A DNA stretch of 64,000 bases from Heloderma charlesbogerti (GCA_026122225.1 JANEZZ010002705.1:1261932-1325931); one strand, 5' to 3'; positions 10,270 to 21,420 are shown, counted from the first letter of the stretch. The notes: generated from the sequence alone by a model not told the origin. A program made the numbers and translations.

Positions 10270-10445
10270 CTACCTTCATTCATTAATTCACTCATTCATT
10301 ACATTTCTATACTGGCCAGTCGCCAAACCTCTCTGGGCCATTCACAGCATGATAAAACATAATATAAACCCTTTGACATTCAAAACTGTAAAATGGTTCA
10401 AAAACAAGTTAAAAACCATTGGCAAAGAGATGGTTTTAAGGGGAG
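10270..10445 (-). mobile_element. L2 LINE 3' tail
   Basis: The plus strand has 'CATTACATTTCTATACTGGC' followed by 'AAACCTCTCTGGGCCATTCA', the inverse of the L2 terminus, next to an ATTC-rich tail (10278-10300). Confidence 0.7.
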
Positions 10446-10446
10446 A

Positions 10447-10535
10447 TGTGGAAAACGGAACCCTTGGCCTTCTGCATGCGAAGCATGTGCTTTACCACTT
10501 GAGTTACAGCCTCTTCCCAACAGAGCTGTACGTAC
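10447..10535 (-). mobile_element. tRNA-derived SINE, head only
   Basis: The minus strand reads 'GGCTGTAACTCAAGTGGTAA' and 'GCATGCAGAAGGCCAAGGG', the tRNA-like head of the family. The body is missing. Confidence 0.65.
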
Positions 10536-10989
10536 AGCCGGCCCCGTATTAAATGCAGAGCAGTTCTGAGCCAGCTTGGCTTGTGGCTTGGTTCTCTCGC
10601 TCTCTTCTTTTTAAGGTTAAAAAAGAAAAGAATGTGGGTGGACGGAGCTGTGAGTGGGTGACTGCACCCTTCTTCTGCTTCTTCAGTTCAGTGGCAACAC
10701 CTGCTCCATCAGTACAAATGTCCTTAAAAAGTAGAACAGCAGTACCTACTCCAGTTCATTTAAACAAAGGCTATCGCAACAACGAATCGTCCATTTTGTG
10801 GACTGTTCATTTAAACAAAGGCGCTGTAGAACAATTACGATGGTGTCTTAAATGCTGGGAATCTGAGTGAAAGTCTGGATCCCATGTCTTAACCTGCAGT
10901 TCTCAGACATAGTTTTACACCATGATTTCCCCCTGTTCTGTTAACAGCAATTTGTGAACTGTGAGAAAAGATATCTTCCACCATTCAAA
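10536..10989. other. Unassigned stretch with a short direct repeat
   Basis: 'GTTCATTTAAACAAAGGC' occurs at 10754 and again at 10805, 51 bp apart. I recognise no named family. The mirrored stretch is 33357-33810. Confidence 0.4.
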
Positions 10990-11236
10990 GAGGCAGTGTG
11001 GTGCAGTGGTGCGAGTGTTGGACTGGGAACCGGGAGATCTGGGTTCTAGTCCCCACTCGGCCATGGAAGCTCACTGGGTGACTTTGGGCCCGTCACAGAC
11101 TCTGAGCCCAACCTACCTCACAGCGTTGTTGTTGTGAGGATAAAATGAAGAGGAGGAGGATAATGAAAGCCGCTTCGATTCCTTGCAAGAGGAAAAAAGG
11201 CAGGATATAAACGCAATACATACATACATACATACT
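10990..11236 (+). mobile_element. Sauria-type SINE
   Basis: The tRNA-like head carries 'GTGTGGTGCAGTGGTGCGAG' (A-box side) and 'GGGTTCTAGTCCCC' (B box). It is followed by 'CACTGGGTGACTTTGGGCCC', 'CAACCTACCTCACAGCGTTG', 'GAGGATAAAATG' and the LINE-like end 'GGCAGGATATAAACGCAATA' with a CATA tail. Sauria SINEs are known from squamates and share their 3' end with Bov-B LINEs. Confidence 0.9.
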
Positions 11237-11334
11237 TTGTGTGCTTCCTTTCTTAGAAGAAACACTTGGAATAGGAGGATTTTTTTTCTGGCACTAGGGG
11301 TGTGAAGCGAGTCCCTGCAAAAAGGCTTCATTGG

Positions 11335-11435
11335 ACAGCTGCTGCCAATCAGTGTCAACAACAGTGGACTAGTCCATTGACTAGTCCATTGACTACGGAG
11401 TCAATGGTCTGACTCTGTATAAGGCAGCTTCCCTT
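11335..11435 (+). mobile_element. tRNA-derived SINE, 3' part with small internal duplication
   Basis: 'CAGCTGCTGCCAATCAGTGT' and 'CTGACTCTGTATAAGGCAGC' mark the SINE body. The block GACTAGTCCATT is repeated head to tail inside. Confidence 0.65.
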
Positions 11436-11436
11436 C

Positions 11437-11597
11437 CAACCTGAAAGAGGTAATACTACTGTATAGTTTTTTGTGATTTTGCTATCTGATTACTGGGACA
11501 GGGGGCAGGGCAGGGCAGAGCAGGGCAGGGCACTGCTGTTGTGGTTCTGCCTTCAGGCAATACCTGGCCAGTGTCTGGGATTTGAGCAAAGGAGGCT
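11437..11597. repeat. Short GGCAG-rich simple repeat and unassigned sequence
   Basis: GGGGCAGGGCAGGGCAGAGC and similar units fill about 11500-11532. The rest is unassigned. Confidence 0.5.
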
Positions 11598-11990
11598 AAT
11601 AAGAACGTAAGAAGAGCCCTGCTGGATCAGACCAAGGGTCCATCTAGTCCAGCATTCTGTTCACATAGCAGCCAATAAGCTGCCCATGAGAAGCCCCAAA
11701 GCAGGACATGAGTGCAACAGCACCCACCCGCCTATGTTCCCCAGCAATTGGTGTACACAGGCTTACTGGCTCTGATACTGGAGGTACAAAGAGCCATCAT
11801 GACTTGTAGCCACTGATGGCCTTTCTCCTCCATGAATGTGTCTAACCCGCTTTTAAAGCCATCCAAATTGGCGGCCATCACGTCTTGTGGTAGCCAATTC
11901 CATAGTCTGATTATGCGCTGTGTGAAGAGGTACTACCTTTTATCCGTCTTGAATCTCCCACCATGTCCCAGCATAGATGCTTGATGCTTT
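11598..11990 (-). mobile_element. CR1-type LINE 3' end (TTCTTATG-tail group), long copy
   Basis: The plus strand starts 'TAAGAACGTAAGAAGAGCCC' and continues through 'CCATCTAGTCCAGCATTCTG', 'GAGGTACAAAGAGCC' and 'AATTCCATAGTCTGATTATG'. The minus strand thus has a coding remnant of the type 'LWNWLPQDVMAANLDGFK' ahead of the untranslated tail. Confidence 0.8.
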
Positions 11991-12202
11991 CTCAAAGGGA
12001 GAGATGCAAAGATCTTTCTGGGGTGACATGCCTTCCCACCCTCCAGCTAATGAAATGTAAGCTAGATCCACATGTGGTAAGAACAAGAGAAGGAGAGCTT
12101 GGGACAGTGCGACAGAGAAACTGCAGTTTGGGGGCTAAACCAATCCTCATCATTTTGTTTGCCTAAGTGTATGCTCAACAGATCTGGATCACCGTTCATG
12201 GG

Positions 12203-12365
12203 TAGAATCATAGAATCATAGGGCTGGAAGGGGCCTACAAGATCATCGAGTCCAACCCCCTGCTCAGTGCAGGAAGCCTGATTCCCAGGTGGTCTCCCAT
12301 CCAAGTACTAACCAGGGCTGACCCTGCTTAGTTTTCGAGATCAGACAAGATCAGGCGCATCCAGG
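12203..12365 (-). mobile_element. 5S rRNA-CR1 chimera (putative SINE3-like element)
   Basis: Read on the minus strand, about 88 bp resemble 5S rRNA from the 'CGATCTCGTCTGATCTCGGA' region to the 3' side, with A-box-like 'AACTAAGCAGGGTC' and C-box-like 'GGATGGGAGAC'. This runs directly into a CR1 3' end ('CTGAGCAGGGGGTTGGACTC', ATTCTATG octamers). A 5S head joined to a LINE tail is the design of SINE3-type elements. The first ~20 bases of 5S are missing. It could also be a one-off 5S pseudogene beside a CR1 tail. Confidence 0.7.
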
Positions 12366-12397
12366 CCACTTTTCCCCCTAAAATGTCCCACCCATAC

Positions 12398-12427
12398 ACA
12401 CACACACACAGAGACACACACACAGAG
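12398..12427 (+). repeat. CA-rich microsatellite
   Basis: An imperfect (CA)n run is broken by GAGA. Confidence 0.85.
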
Positions 12428-14019
12428 AGGGGCTTTTAAAAAGAAAGAAAAGCTCCATTGGTGTCAATGGAGGGTTTGTTTAGATCCCACAGTGGGGGTA
12501 GGGGGGAGAATCTGATGAAGGGGGAAGTGGTTCTGTGGGGAAGTTGAACCCTCGATCAAGATTGGGGGCCTGCACACTTACAGTGAAGTAAACAAAATGT
12601 TGAGGATCAGCTGCACGCTACTTATTTAACATAGCTGGTGGTGTAGCCCTGAGTATGAGACAGAAAAAGATGGTGAAAGAGGGGGCTGAAGGCAAAAACA
12701 TATCGGGATATTGGGCTGTCTGGGGATCTGATGTGGAACGATGGCTTTGCTGCTTGTAGGAGTGTTTGAGCTGCTTGTCTCCACCAACATTCAAGTTGCG
12801 TATTTGAAAATAAACTCAAATATTGCAAAACACCATCAGTCTCCGCTGATGTCTCCTTCCAAAGGAAACCAAACCTAAGCAAGTGTTGCCTCTGGAACTT
12901 GTCACTTGTTCAGAGAAGCAGAGAGCTCATACCAATATTTTGGAAGAGGCAAGCATAATTCTGGGACCTTTTCAGAAGTGAACAAGAGAAATGCATTCAA
13001 GTGCTACTGCACAACAGTACAGGAATAGGAAGTTAGCATTTGTGTTTCTCCAGGGGCAGTCTGCATGCCATGGGTGTGTGGGGGGGGCGGTTTTATTTGC
13101 CACTTGAATGCTTATTTGTGGTGAGGGAGACAATCACTCATCATCACCCCGAGCCAGTGGTAAGAGAGAGGTCAAATGCAAAATCTGAATACTGAGATAT
13201 GCCCCAACACCACCTTGTCAGCTGTTACCAGAAGCAACTTGACTGACCCAGTTCTGTGAGGAGCTAAGGGCTTTCAGGGACAGTGAAATTCTTTGCTTTT
13301 AATTTGGATTTCCCCTAACAGTCTGAGTCCAGAGGCCGCAATACAGTTCTCCTCTGGTTACTGCCACCACTGTCACAGTTCAAACCTCCAGAAAGCAAAC
13401 ACCGATGTCACCATGGTGGATGCAATTCTGTGCACGTTGAGCTCTACGCTTCCAGCATCAAGCAAAACCGACAGCCGAGTTTTGTTTTGGGTGCAGGAAG
13501 CTCTGTTCCAAAGGACTGACCTTCAAAAACCAAATATTACTTAAGTACAACCATCAGCCTATATACATAAACCTTCTTCTGCTTGCTTTGCCTACTATAA
13601 GCCCAAAGAGACAGAGGGCTGAACAAGGATTAACGGTGCGGTAGTGGAAAAGATTACACTCTGGCCTCACTACCAACACAGATAAGCAGATCGTGAGCAG
13701 GGAGCGAGGTAGGTGGGATAAAAAAATTTCTGAATTCCCCACCCATCACCCTTTCCATTGAAGTTTTAGAATTTAGCAAAGAGAGGGTTTATCTGTGGGA
13801 GATTAAAAGTGCGATCCTATTCATGTTTACTCAGAATGAAGTCGTACTATGTCCAATGAGGCTTGCTCCCACACCATTCTGCCTTGGATCGCTGCCTAAA
13901 GCAATAGCACTAAATGGTTCCAGCACATACGTGTGTATAAAGGTCATACAGATCAATGTGCATAGCATTAGTGGTGAACCTACTGGGGAAGTGAAATTGC
14001 TGCTTGGTGGATAAACATA
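12428..14019. other. Mostly unassigned; one putative foldback family copy
   Basis: About 12430-12600 holds 'CTCCATTGGTGTCAATGGAG' and, inverted, 'GTAAGTGTGCAGGCCCCCAA', matching the family at 3843-4056 in opposite orientation. Around 13808-13870 'TCCTATTCATGTTTACTCAG' is a dispersed fragment of unknown family. I see nothing else. The mirrored stretch is 30327-31918. Confidence 0.4.
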
Positions 14020-14580
14020 TCCAGCCCCTGCTGAAGCCATTCCAGCAGGCTGTATGGAAGGAGAGAAGAGGGAGAATGGGGCCATTCCACCAACACTCCT
14101 AAAAAGACCATCTCTTCCCATATACACCTGCTCAGACTCTAAGATCATCTTCAGCCCTCCTTCTCTGGGTGTCCCTGCGAAAGGGAGTGAGGTGGTGGCT
14201 ACTAAGAAGAGGGCCTTTTCTGCTATGGCACCCTGGAAGTAGAATGTGCTTCCCAGAGAAACCCGCCTGGCACCTATGGTGTGCTCTTTCGGCACCAGGT
14301 GAAGACCTTTTGAACCCTAACCCTTTTTATTTTCCCAAACATCTTAGTCGTTCAGTTTCTGTTTTAAATCTGGTACTGTATTTTAAATCTTTGCATTGCT
14401 TCTAGGTTTTATTTTGGCTTTTATTTTAATTTTATACTGTGGTTTTAAAAGTTTAAACTTTTATTTTTGTGTATTCACATCTTGTCTTGTATGGTTTCAA
14501 TTGCTGTGAGCCACCCAGAAAGACTTGGCTATTGGGCAGTGTAGAAATGTAATATAAATAAATAAATAAATAAATAAAAA
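14020..14580 (+). mobile_element. L2 LINE 3' end with AAAT tail
   Basis: Coding remnants ('KRAFSAMAPW', 'LVHLWCALSAPGED'-like shifted frames) precede 'GGCACCAGGTGAAGACCTTT'. The untranslated part runs to 'GAGCCACCCAGAAAGACTTG' and 'GGGCAGTGTAGAAATGTAAT', ending in (AAAT)n at 14550-14580. It parallels 2706-3412. Confidence 0.85.
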
Positions 14581-14589
14581 TATTTCCCC

Positions 14590-14752
14590 CTCTTCCTTCC
14601 TCATTCCTTTTGTGTTGTGTCTTAATGGCTTGTGAGCCTGTGGGTGGGAATTGTCTTGTTTAATTGATTCTATGTATGCCACTCTGGAAGACTCCTTGGC
14701 TGAAGAGCAGTATAAAAATACTTCAAATAAGTAAGTAAGTAAGTAAGTAAAT
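14590..14752 (+). mobile_element. 3' tail of a LINE- or SINE-like family with GTAA repeat
   Basis: 'GTGAGCCTGTGGGTGGGAAT', 'CTTGGCTGAAGAGCAGTATA' and a (GTAA)n tail form a block that recurs at 21840-21995 and 61225-61425, each time ending in a different simple repeat. I cannot name the family with confidence. Confidence 0.6.
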
Positions 14753-15357
14753 GGCAATCTTCTTCCCCAGGAGACTGATTTCCCTTTTGGTTGCTATTTG
14801 AAAGGGCTGTGCAACAGTATGGGCTGGCTGGTCCTTGTGTCTATTGGAAAGCTACTATTCCCCCCCCCTTCTCTGAACAGATTTTCAATTTTAAGAAAGA
14901 GGGTTAAAAATGCTACTACCGCTTCTAAACAACAGCAGCATGTGAGACCTTCAGCAAATGTTGTGTGCAGTGCTCGTGTTCACTGTTCAGTCAATCCATG
15001 CCCTGTTCCACAATGCTGAATTCTTTCTCCTCCCACTCAGTTTTCTGGGTTTTCCCCTACTCAACAGAGAGCATTCAGTGCCCACCAGGCACGCTTGGAC
15101 CTCACTGGGCTGTTCTGGGAACACCCCCCCCCTTTAGGGTTTATTCTTCTAAAGATGTTTGGTATTTCCACAAACCTTGGGGCACCCTGGAGTCTGCTGA
15201 TGTCTCCCCTCTTGTGTGCAGACGTTGCCATTTTGGCTACATACGAATTGGCACTTGCAGCCAGAGTACTGGAAATAGAGGGAATGAGCAAAGCAGAAAT
15301 ACATGAGAGGAAGGAGGAGGAGTGCAGACAGCCATCCTGAAGCACAGGGAAGGAGCA
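14753..15357. other. No recognisable feature
   Basis: Open frames of 113 and 112 codons on opposite strands overlap and lack domains. The mirrored stretch is 28989-29593. Confidence 0.45.
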
Positions 15358-15555
15358 AAGAGGAAGATTACCTTGTACTAGATCAGACCACTTGTCCATC
15401 TAGTCCGGCATTGTCTACTCTGACTGTCAGTCCAGGGTTTCAGGCAGAAGTCTTTTGCATGACCTGTTACCTGATACATTTTTGGGAAAAAACTAGAGAT
15501 GGTAGGAATTGAACCTGGGACTTCCTGCATGGAAAATGCATGATCTATGGCCCCT
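15358..15555 (-). mobile_element. tRNA-derived SINE
   Basis: On the minus strand 'CATGCAGGAAGTCCCAGGTT' with B box 'GGTTCAATTCCT' leads to 'CTGCCTGAAACCCTGGACTG', 'AGACAATGCCGGACTAGATG' and 'CTGATCTAGTACAAGG'. The 5' head is eroded. Confidence 0.75.
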
Positions 15556-15885
15556 CTTCATGGGCATTCATTTCAGAGTCTGTTCGTGTATTGGTTTTGA
15601 AGGTGAAAGTGGTGTGTAGCAGAATTTGCCCTGCGGCTGGAAAACCTGCACCCACTCCTGTTTCTAGGTACCCCTGTATGTATTCCCTATTTGTCTTTAC
15701 AACATAGCACCATCCGTGATTAGTAGCACGCATCATCAGGGTTGTATGAGTGCTATGAAAGGGGCTTGTATTAATTTACACACGCATGAGTGGGAAGCGA
15801 TAGCAAATGGTGATTGGGATCGGAAGAAAACTGAGCAGAAAGTTGCATGCCCCATGCCTTCAGGCTTGACCCGTATAATATTTTC
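15556..15885. other. No recognisable feature
   Basis: Nothing recognised. The mirrored stretch is 28461-28790. Confidence 0.45.
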
Positions 15886-15912
15886 ATCGTCGTCGTCGTC
15901 ATCATCATCATC
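15886..15912 (+). repeat. Trinucleotide repeat (CGT)n/(CAT)n
   Basis: Four CGT-type units are followed by four CAT-type units, adjoining the 3' end of a Sauria SINE. The tail probably seeded it. Confidence 0.9.
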
Positions 15913-16122
15913 TACAGCCTTGCTTTTTTCCTCTTGCAAGGAACCTAAGGGGGCTTACATGGTCCTCCTTCCTCTTCATCTTATTTTCACAACAACCCTG
16001 TGAGGTAGGTTAGGCTGAGAGTCAGTGACTGGCCCAAAGTCACCCAGGGAGCTTCATGACTGAGTGGGGATTAGAACCCAGATCTCCAACGCTCTAACCA
16101 CTGCACCATACTGGCTCTCAGT
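15913..16122 (-). mobile_element. Sauria-type SINE
   Basis: On the minus strand: 'GAGAGCCAGTATGGTGCAGT', B box 'GGTTCTAATCCCC', 'CCCTGGGTGACTTTGGGCCA', 'AACCTACCTCACAGGGTTGT' and the 3' part 'CTTGCAAGAGGAAAAAAGC'. It is almost complete. Confidence 0.92.
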
Positions 16123-16793
16123 AAGTGAATATAAGTTTGCCTGGGGGTAGGGGGCAACTGAGATCCAGTTCCCTGGCTAGAGCTCAGCAATATTCCAAAA
16201 TCTGTTATATGCAGGCATGTGGGGCTCCACAGAAACCATGAAGAAGAGAAGAAAAAGATTCCACTCCATTTTTAGGTCAGTGGCTCAGTTCCAATTGCCG
16301 TGTTCCATACACCCAGAAACTACAATAGCTAAACCAACCCCTTAGGGCAAGCCTGCTAGTCTAATGTTCACAACACCATGTTGAGGGGACAGGGAGATCT
16401 CTTTACTAGGCACAGAAATTAGTTTAAAGATACACGGGTGGGTTTGAGGAAATAAGCCAGGTCTGGAAGCTGAAATTTCGGACAAACAAATCAGGTTCCA
16501 TTTTGTCCCAAACAATTAAGCTGCCCACACAGGGAAGAATGTAAAAGTCTACAAGTGCCCACATAGGATGGAAATTTATCAAAACAGCACACATTAATCC
16601 AGCAAGCACAGGCAGCAAATAGTGTGTTATATATCGGAGGCAGCATTCAAGAAATGGGCAAACTGTGCAATAACCTGCTCCCACTTCCCGCCCACCGTCT
16701 GTAATCATATATAAAGTAGCGTCTTCTATCTTACGGAAGGGGAAGAGGGGTTGGAAAGGGATATTGCAAACCTGAGATTAAATAAATAGGAAA
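16123..16793. other. No recognisable feature
   Basis: A 94-codon minus-strand frame at 16424-16708 has hydrophobic stretches but no recognised domain or context. I treat it as chance. The mirrored stretch is 27553-28223. Confidence 0.45.
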
Positions 16794-16819
16794 TAACAAC
16801 AACAACAACAACAACAACA
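16794..16819 (+). repeat. (AAC)n microsatellite
   Basis: About eight perfect AAC units. Confidence 0.95.
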
Positions 16820-16827
16820 TCTCATCA

Positions 16828-17042
16828 TTCAGTCTCTGTTGTTTTAAATCTGTTGCAGTATTTTAAATCTTTGCGTTGCTGCTAGGTTTTATACTGGTTT
16901 TTATTTTATACTGTAGTTTTAAACTTTTCTATCATATTTTGTCATGTTATATTTTATGGTTTTAATTGTTGTGAGCCACCCAGAGAGCTTCGGCTATTGG
17001 GCGGTATAGAAGTGTAATAAATGAATAATAAAATAAAATAGG
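16828..17042 (+). mobile_element. L2 LINE 3' tail
   Basis: It shows 'GGTTTTATACTGGTTTTTAT', 'GTGAGCCACCCAGAGAGCTT' and 'TGGGCGGTATAGAAGTGTAA' with an AATAAA-rich end. Confidence 0.85.
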
Positions 17043-18532
17043 GGCTTGTCTAAAGTATTTCTAGGCTGGTTTTTTTTTTTAAGCACATTGCCCAAACAAG
17101 GCGATGTACACCACCACAACAAAAGGCAAACATAAAGAAAGGGGTGCACATGACTCCACATGCACTCACGCATTGAAATAACAAACAAAGGGGGTTGAGG
17201 GGCTGTGTGGACTAGCTCTTGCCCCCTCCAGAGCTGCGCAGCACCTCTGCCCTCCCCCAACTTCTGCGTGTTCTACAGACATCAGAATAAGATTTATCCA
17301 TGTACGTTGCTCCACGTGTAGAACTCCTGAGTGAGGAGGGACCCTGCCCTGAGGATGACAGGGGAGGTTTGAGGCAGTGCAGGGCTTTGCCCCAGGGGTG
17401 GGTTGGCTAGAGGGGGGGTGATATCCTAAAATGGCCCATTCTGTGCATTCTTTCCGTGCCAGGAGGGGTCATGTGCACCCACCTTAAGTTTGAAAAGCAG
17501 TGGGTTGATAGAGATTGCACAAAGGGTAATCCCCGTAACCTGATGTCATTCGAATGGGAATTGGTGTTGGGAATATTGCAACCTCGTCTGCAAGTCACAG
17601 GAAGTGTCACCGTTAGTTCATGCATGGGAACGTAGACCACAGCTAGCCTTAAGATCACTATAGCCTACAATGTGGCTTCCTGTGATTTTGCTCCTCCCCT
17701 TCTTCCAGCTGCTCTCCCGACCTTCCCCATTGCTGAGCGCACACGTTTGCTCTCTCTCCTGCCAGTATTATAGAACACGAAGAAATGGACTGAACAAACT
17801 TTGTCTGAAACGATATGCTGTACCTGCATGTTTATGCAAGAAACCATGAGTAAACCACTTTAACTTTTCTTCACTAAAGAAGAGTGTGGTCTCCTTTTTT
17901 TCTGCCTTGTGTGCATGATGTGGGACTGGTAAACACTCATTCAGTTCTTCCTTTTGTTTTTCTCCAACTGCTTTTTTAATAGGAGAGAGCAATACCAAAT
18001 AATCCCATCAATTGGCAGCGGCACCCAATAATGTGGAGATGGAGAAAGGGAAGGCACACTATAGTGACAGAGGGGTACGCTGTACGACATGTTATGGAAA
18101 CGCAATTTTTCAGCGGCAGCCCCCAACTTCTTTGTGACGTGTAGTTCTGCCCACAGTTTTAGCAAACCCCTGATGTAGGGGAAAGCGGGTTCCATTTGTC
18201 TTGTGCAACAAGGACGATTTGAAATCATCCTCCCCTTTGGTGAATCTCTACTTTTTAATCATTGCGGCCAGTGTGGATCACGCAACACTCATCCTCAGAG
18301 AGTGTTGCAAACACTGACAAAAGCAATTTTGGTATTTGGAGGTTAGACAGGCAGGAGTACAGCTGGCATCTACTCCTCCCATGGGGGATCTTAAGCAAGT
18401 CTTGACATTTTTGCCTCTGTTACGACACTGTAAATCCTATTTAGGGTGAAGGATGTGTGTGTTATAAAGATGGGTTTACATCACCTAGCATGGACACTGT
18501 TTGCAGATCAGTCTCTGGACCAAACAGCTATT
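17043..18532. other. About 1.5 kb without a recognised feature
   Basis: Only short chance frames and a T11 run near 17070. I recognise no repeat family. The mirrored stretch is 25814-27303. Confidence 0.45.
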
Positions 18533-18715
18533 AATTTAAATCTGTATCTAGCAGCTACTTTTTTTTATTCTAAAGTAGGCACAAAGCCCTGATCTGGATT
18601 GTGACCCTAGCATGGGGCTGGGGAGGTTGAAGATCTGGGTCACACACCCTGCACCTACTGTAGGTAAAAATGCAGGGGGGATATGCATAGGTGCTAGATA
18701 TGGATTTAAAGTAAT
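18533..18715. mobile_element. Putative foldback element with about 22-bp inverted ends
   Basis: The left end TTTAAATCTGTATCTAGCAG is inverted at the right as AGGTGCTAGATATGGATTTA. The interior T-run followed by 'AAAGTAGGCACAAAGCCCTG' aligns with 3890-3930. No target duplication is evident. Confidence 0.5.
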
Positions 18716-18893
18716 GTCTTTTTTGACCCTCTGTCGATAAGACACTTGAATCATAATACTATTATCCTACTCTTTCTTTCTAAAATGAATGTATTTTCAT
18801 TGTTATTTGAATTTATTTTGCCATATGGAATTTAACAGATTGACTGTTGTTTCTTTTTGGAATTGTATGATGGCTGATTGCTAATACACTAAT

Positions 18894-19025
18894 GGTTCAA
18901 TCCTATGCAGGTTTAGACAGAAAAGGTCCTACAATTCCCAGCATGCCCCAGCCAGCCATTCTGGCTGGGGCATGCTGGGAGTTGTAGGAGTTTTTTTTCT
19001 GTCTACACCTGCATAGGATTGAGCC
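18894..19025. mobile_element. Near-perfect palindromic MITE, about 132 bp
   Basis: It starts GGTTCAATCCTATGCAGGT and ends with the inverse. The central arms pair through 'CCAGCATGCCCCAGCCAG' around a four-base loop. A related copy lies at 47491-47608. Flanking TAA on both sides could be a 3-bp duplication, but that is too short to rely on. Confidence 0.75.
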
Positions 19026-19392
19026 TTAAACTATCTTCCTTTCTTTCTAAAGTCAGCTTTTACATAGTCTTATTGTATGCCTAACTGAAGTCAAAGGTTT
19101 TACAGAGAAGAAAGTAGCAGGCAAGTTGAGCCTGGGAACAAGATATTATGAGCCATTCTGCACTGCCACCTCGCAAAACTTCCAACACACCCTTTTTAAA
19201 CAAAATTTGCTTTATCTCAAACTAGAACACATTCTCTTGTGATTTTGAATGTCTCCCCCAATTAGCAAGAGTGAAAACATCCATCTTCCAACCTTAGCCC
19301 TGCCTGGTGAAAACCAACCACTGCCACAAGTCGAAGAAATAAAATACGTGTTTGCACTCCTCCCCCATGTTTGAAATTGACACTCTGCTTCT
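19026..19392. other. No recognisable feature
   Basis: Nothing recognised. The mirrored stretch is 24954-25320. Confidence 0.45.
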
Positions 19393-21420
19393 ATAGAAGA
19401 ATCATAGAATCATAAAATTATAGAATATTAGGGTTGGAAGGGGCCTACAAGGCCATCGAGTCCAACCCCCTGCTCAATGCAGGAATCCAAGTCAGAGCAT
19501 CCCTGACAAATGGCTGTCCAGCCTCGTCTTGAAGGCCTCCAGTGTGGGAGAGCCCACCACCTCCCCAGGTAATTGGTTCCATTGTCGTATTGCTCTTATA
19601 GTCAGGACGTTTTTCCTGATGTTCAGCCGGAACCTGGCTTCCTGTAACTTGAGCCCATGATTCCGTGACCTGCACTCTGGGATGATCGAGAAGAGATCCC
19701 GGCCTTCTTCTCTGTGACAACCTTTCAAGTACTTGAAGAGTGCTATCATATCTCCCCTCAGTCTTCTCTTCTCAAGGCTAAACATGCCCAGTTCTTTCAG
19801 TCTCTCTTCATAGGGCTTTGTTTCCAGTCCCCTGATCATCTTTGTTGACCTCCTCTGAACCCTCTCCAGTCTGCATCCTTCTTAAAGTGTGGTGCCCAGA
19901 ACTGCACACAGTACTCCAGATGGGGCCTAACAGTGCTTAGTAGACAGGAACTAGTACTTCCCGGGATTTGGAAGCTATGCTTCTCTTAATGCAGCCCAAA
20001 ACAGCATTTGCCTTTTTTGCAGCCACATCACATTGTTGGCTCATATTCAGCTTGTGATCGACAACAATTCCGAGATCCTTCTCGCTTGTAGTGTGGTTGA
20101 GCCACATATCCCCCATCTTGTAACTGTGCATTTGGTTTCTTTTTCCTAGGTGCAGAATGTGGCATTTATCCCTATTAAATGTCATTCTGTTGTTTTCTGC
20201 CCAGCACTCCAGTCTATCCAGATCACTTTGAATTTTGTTTCTGTCTTCCAAAGCATTAGCTATCCCACCCAATTTTGTGTCATCTGCAAATCTGATCAGC
20301 ATTCCCTGCACCTCCTCCTCCAAGTCATTAATAAAAATCTTGAAGAGCACTGGGCCCAGGACTGAGCCCTGTGGTACCCCACTCGTTACCTCTCCCCAGT
20401 TTGAGGAGGTCCCATTGAGAAGCACTCTTTGAGTCCGATTCTGTAGCCAACTGTGGATCCACCGGATCGTTGTTTCATCTAGCCCACTTTGAGCTAGTTT
20501 GCTCATCAGGATATCATGGGCCACTTTGTCGAAAGCTTTGCTGAAGTCAAGGTATATGATGTCTACAGCATTCCCACGGTCTACAAGGGAGGTTATTTGA
20601 TCAAAAAATGAGATCAGATTTGTCTGGCAGGATTTGTTCTTGACAAATCCATGTTGGCTTCGAGTAATCACGGCATTGTTGTCAAGGTGCTTCCAGATGG
20701 ATTGCTTTATCATCTGCTCCAGAATTTTCCCAGGGATTGATGTCAGACTGCCTGGTCTGTAGTTCCCAGGTTCCTCCTTTTTACCCTTTTTGAAGATAGG
20801 GACAACATGAGCCCTCCTCCAGTCATCTGGCACTTCCCCCATCCTCCATGATTTCTCAAAGAGAATAGACAGCGGTTCTGAGAGTTCTTCTGCCAGTTCC
20901 TTTATTACTCTAGGATGCAGTTCATCTGGCCCTGGAGATTTGACCTCATTCAAAGTAATTAGGTGTTCCTTGACCATATGCCTATCAGTCTCAAGCTGCA
21001 ATCCTGCCCCTTCAGCCTGTACTTCGCCTTTGCCAGGGGGGTCATAGACCCTCTTTTGGGAGAAGAATGAGCCAAAGTAGGAATTGAGCACCTCTGCCTT
21101 TTCTTTTGTCATCTGTTATCATTTTGCCATACTTATTTAACAGCTGAACCACCATTTCTTTCCTCTGCCTTTTACTATGCACGTAGCTGAAGAAAGCCTT
21201 TTTGTTGCTTTTAGCATCCCTCGCTAACCTCAGCGCATTCTCAGCTTTAGCCTTCCTGACGCCATCCCTGCAATTCTGTGCTATCTGCCTGTACTCTTCC
21301 TTTGTTACTTGGCCTTCTTTCCACTTCCTATATGTGTCCTTTTTTGTTTTCAGGTCATCCCTATGCTTTTTTTGAAGCCACATTGACTTGCTCTTCACCA
21401 CCCCACATGTGTGGTTTTAG
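19393..21420 (-). mobile_element. CR1 LINE, 5'-truncated, about 2.0 kb
   Basis: It holds the second half of CR1 ORF2 followed by the 3' untranslated tail ('GGACTCGATGGCCTTGTAGG') and several octamers near 19400-19440. The 5' end stops in ORF2 upstream of the reverse transcriptase near 21420. This matches the usual 5' truncation of CR1. It is mirrored at 22926-24953. Confidence 0.95.
19492..21401 (-). pseudogene. CR1 ORF2 reverse transcriptase, broken in three frames
   Basis: Three overlapping or adjacent minus-strand frames make up ORF2. At 21042-21401 (119 codons) lies the linker before the polymerase, with 'KDTYRKWKEGQVTKEEYRQI'. At 19937-21112 (391 codons) lies the reverse transcriptase: 'NYRPGSLTS' near residue 118, 'LDFSKAFD' at about 188-195, 'GVPQGSVLGP' at 245-254 and 'FADDTK' at 275-280, so all three catalytic aspartates are kept. 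At 19492-19839 (115 codons) lies the C-terminus ending 'SHLSGML'. The first break is an extra A in the AAAAG run near 21105. The second is a stop or frame change near 19937. A lineage alignment would say how recently it was active. Confidence 0.93.

Noticed and set aside
15736..15939. Poly-Asp or poly-Ser protein
   Set aside because: It is a translation of the CGT/CAT trinucleotide run next to a SINE.
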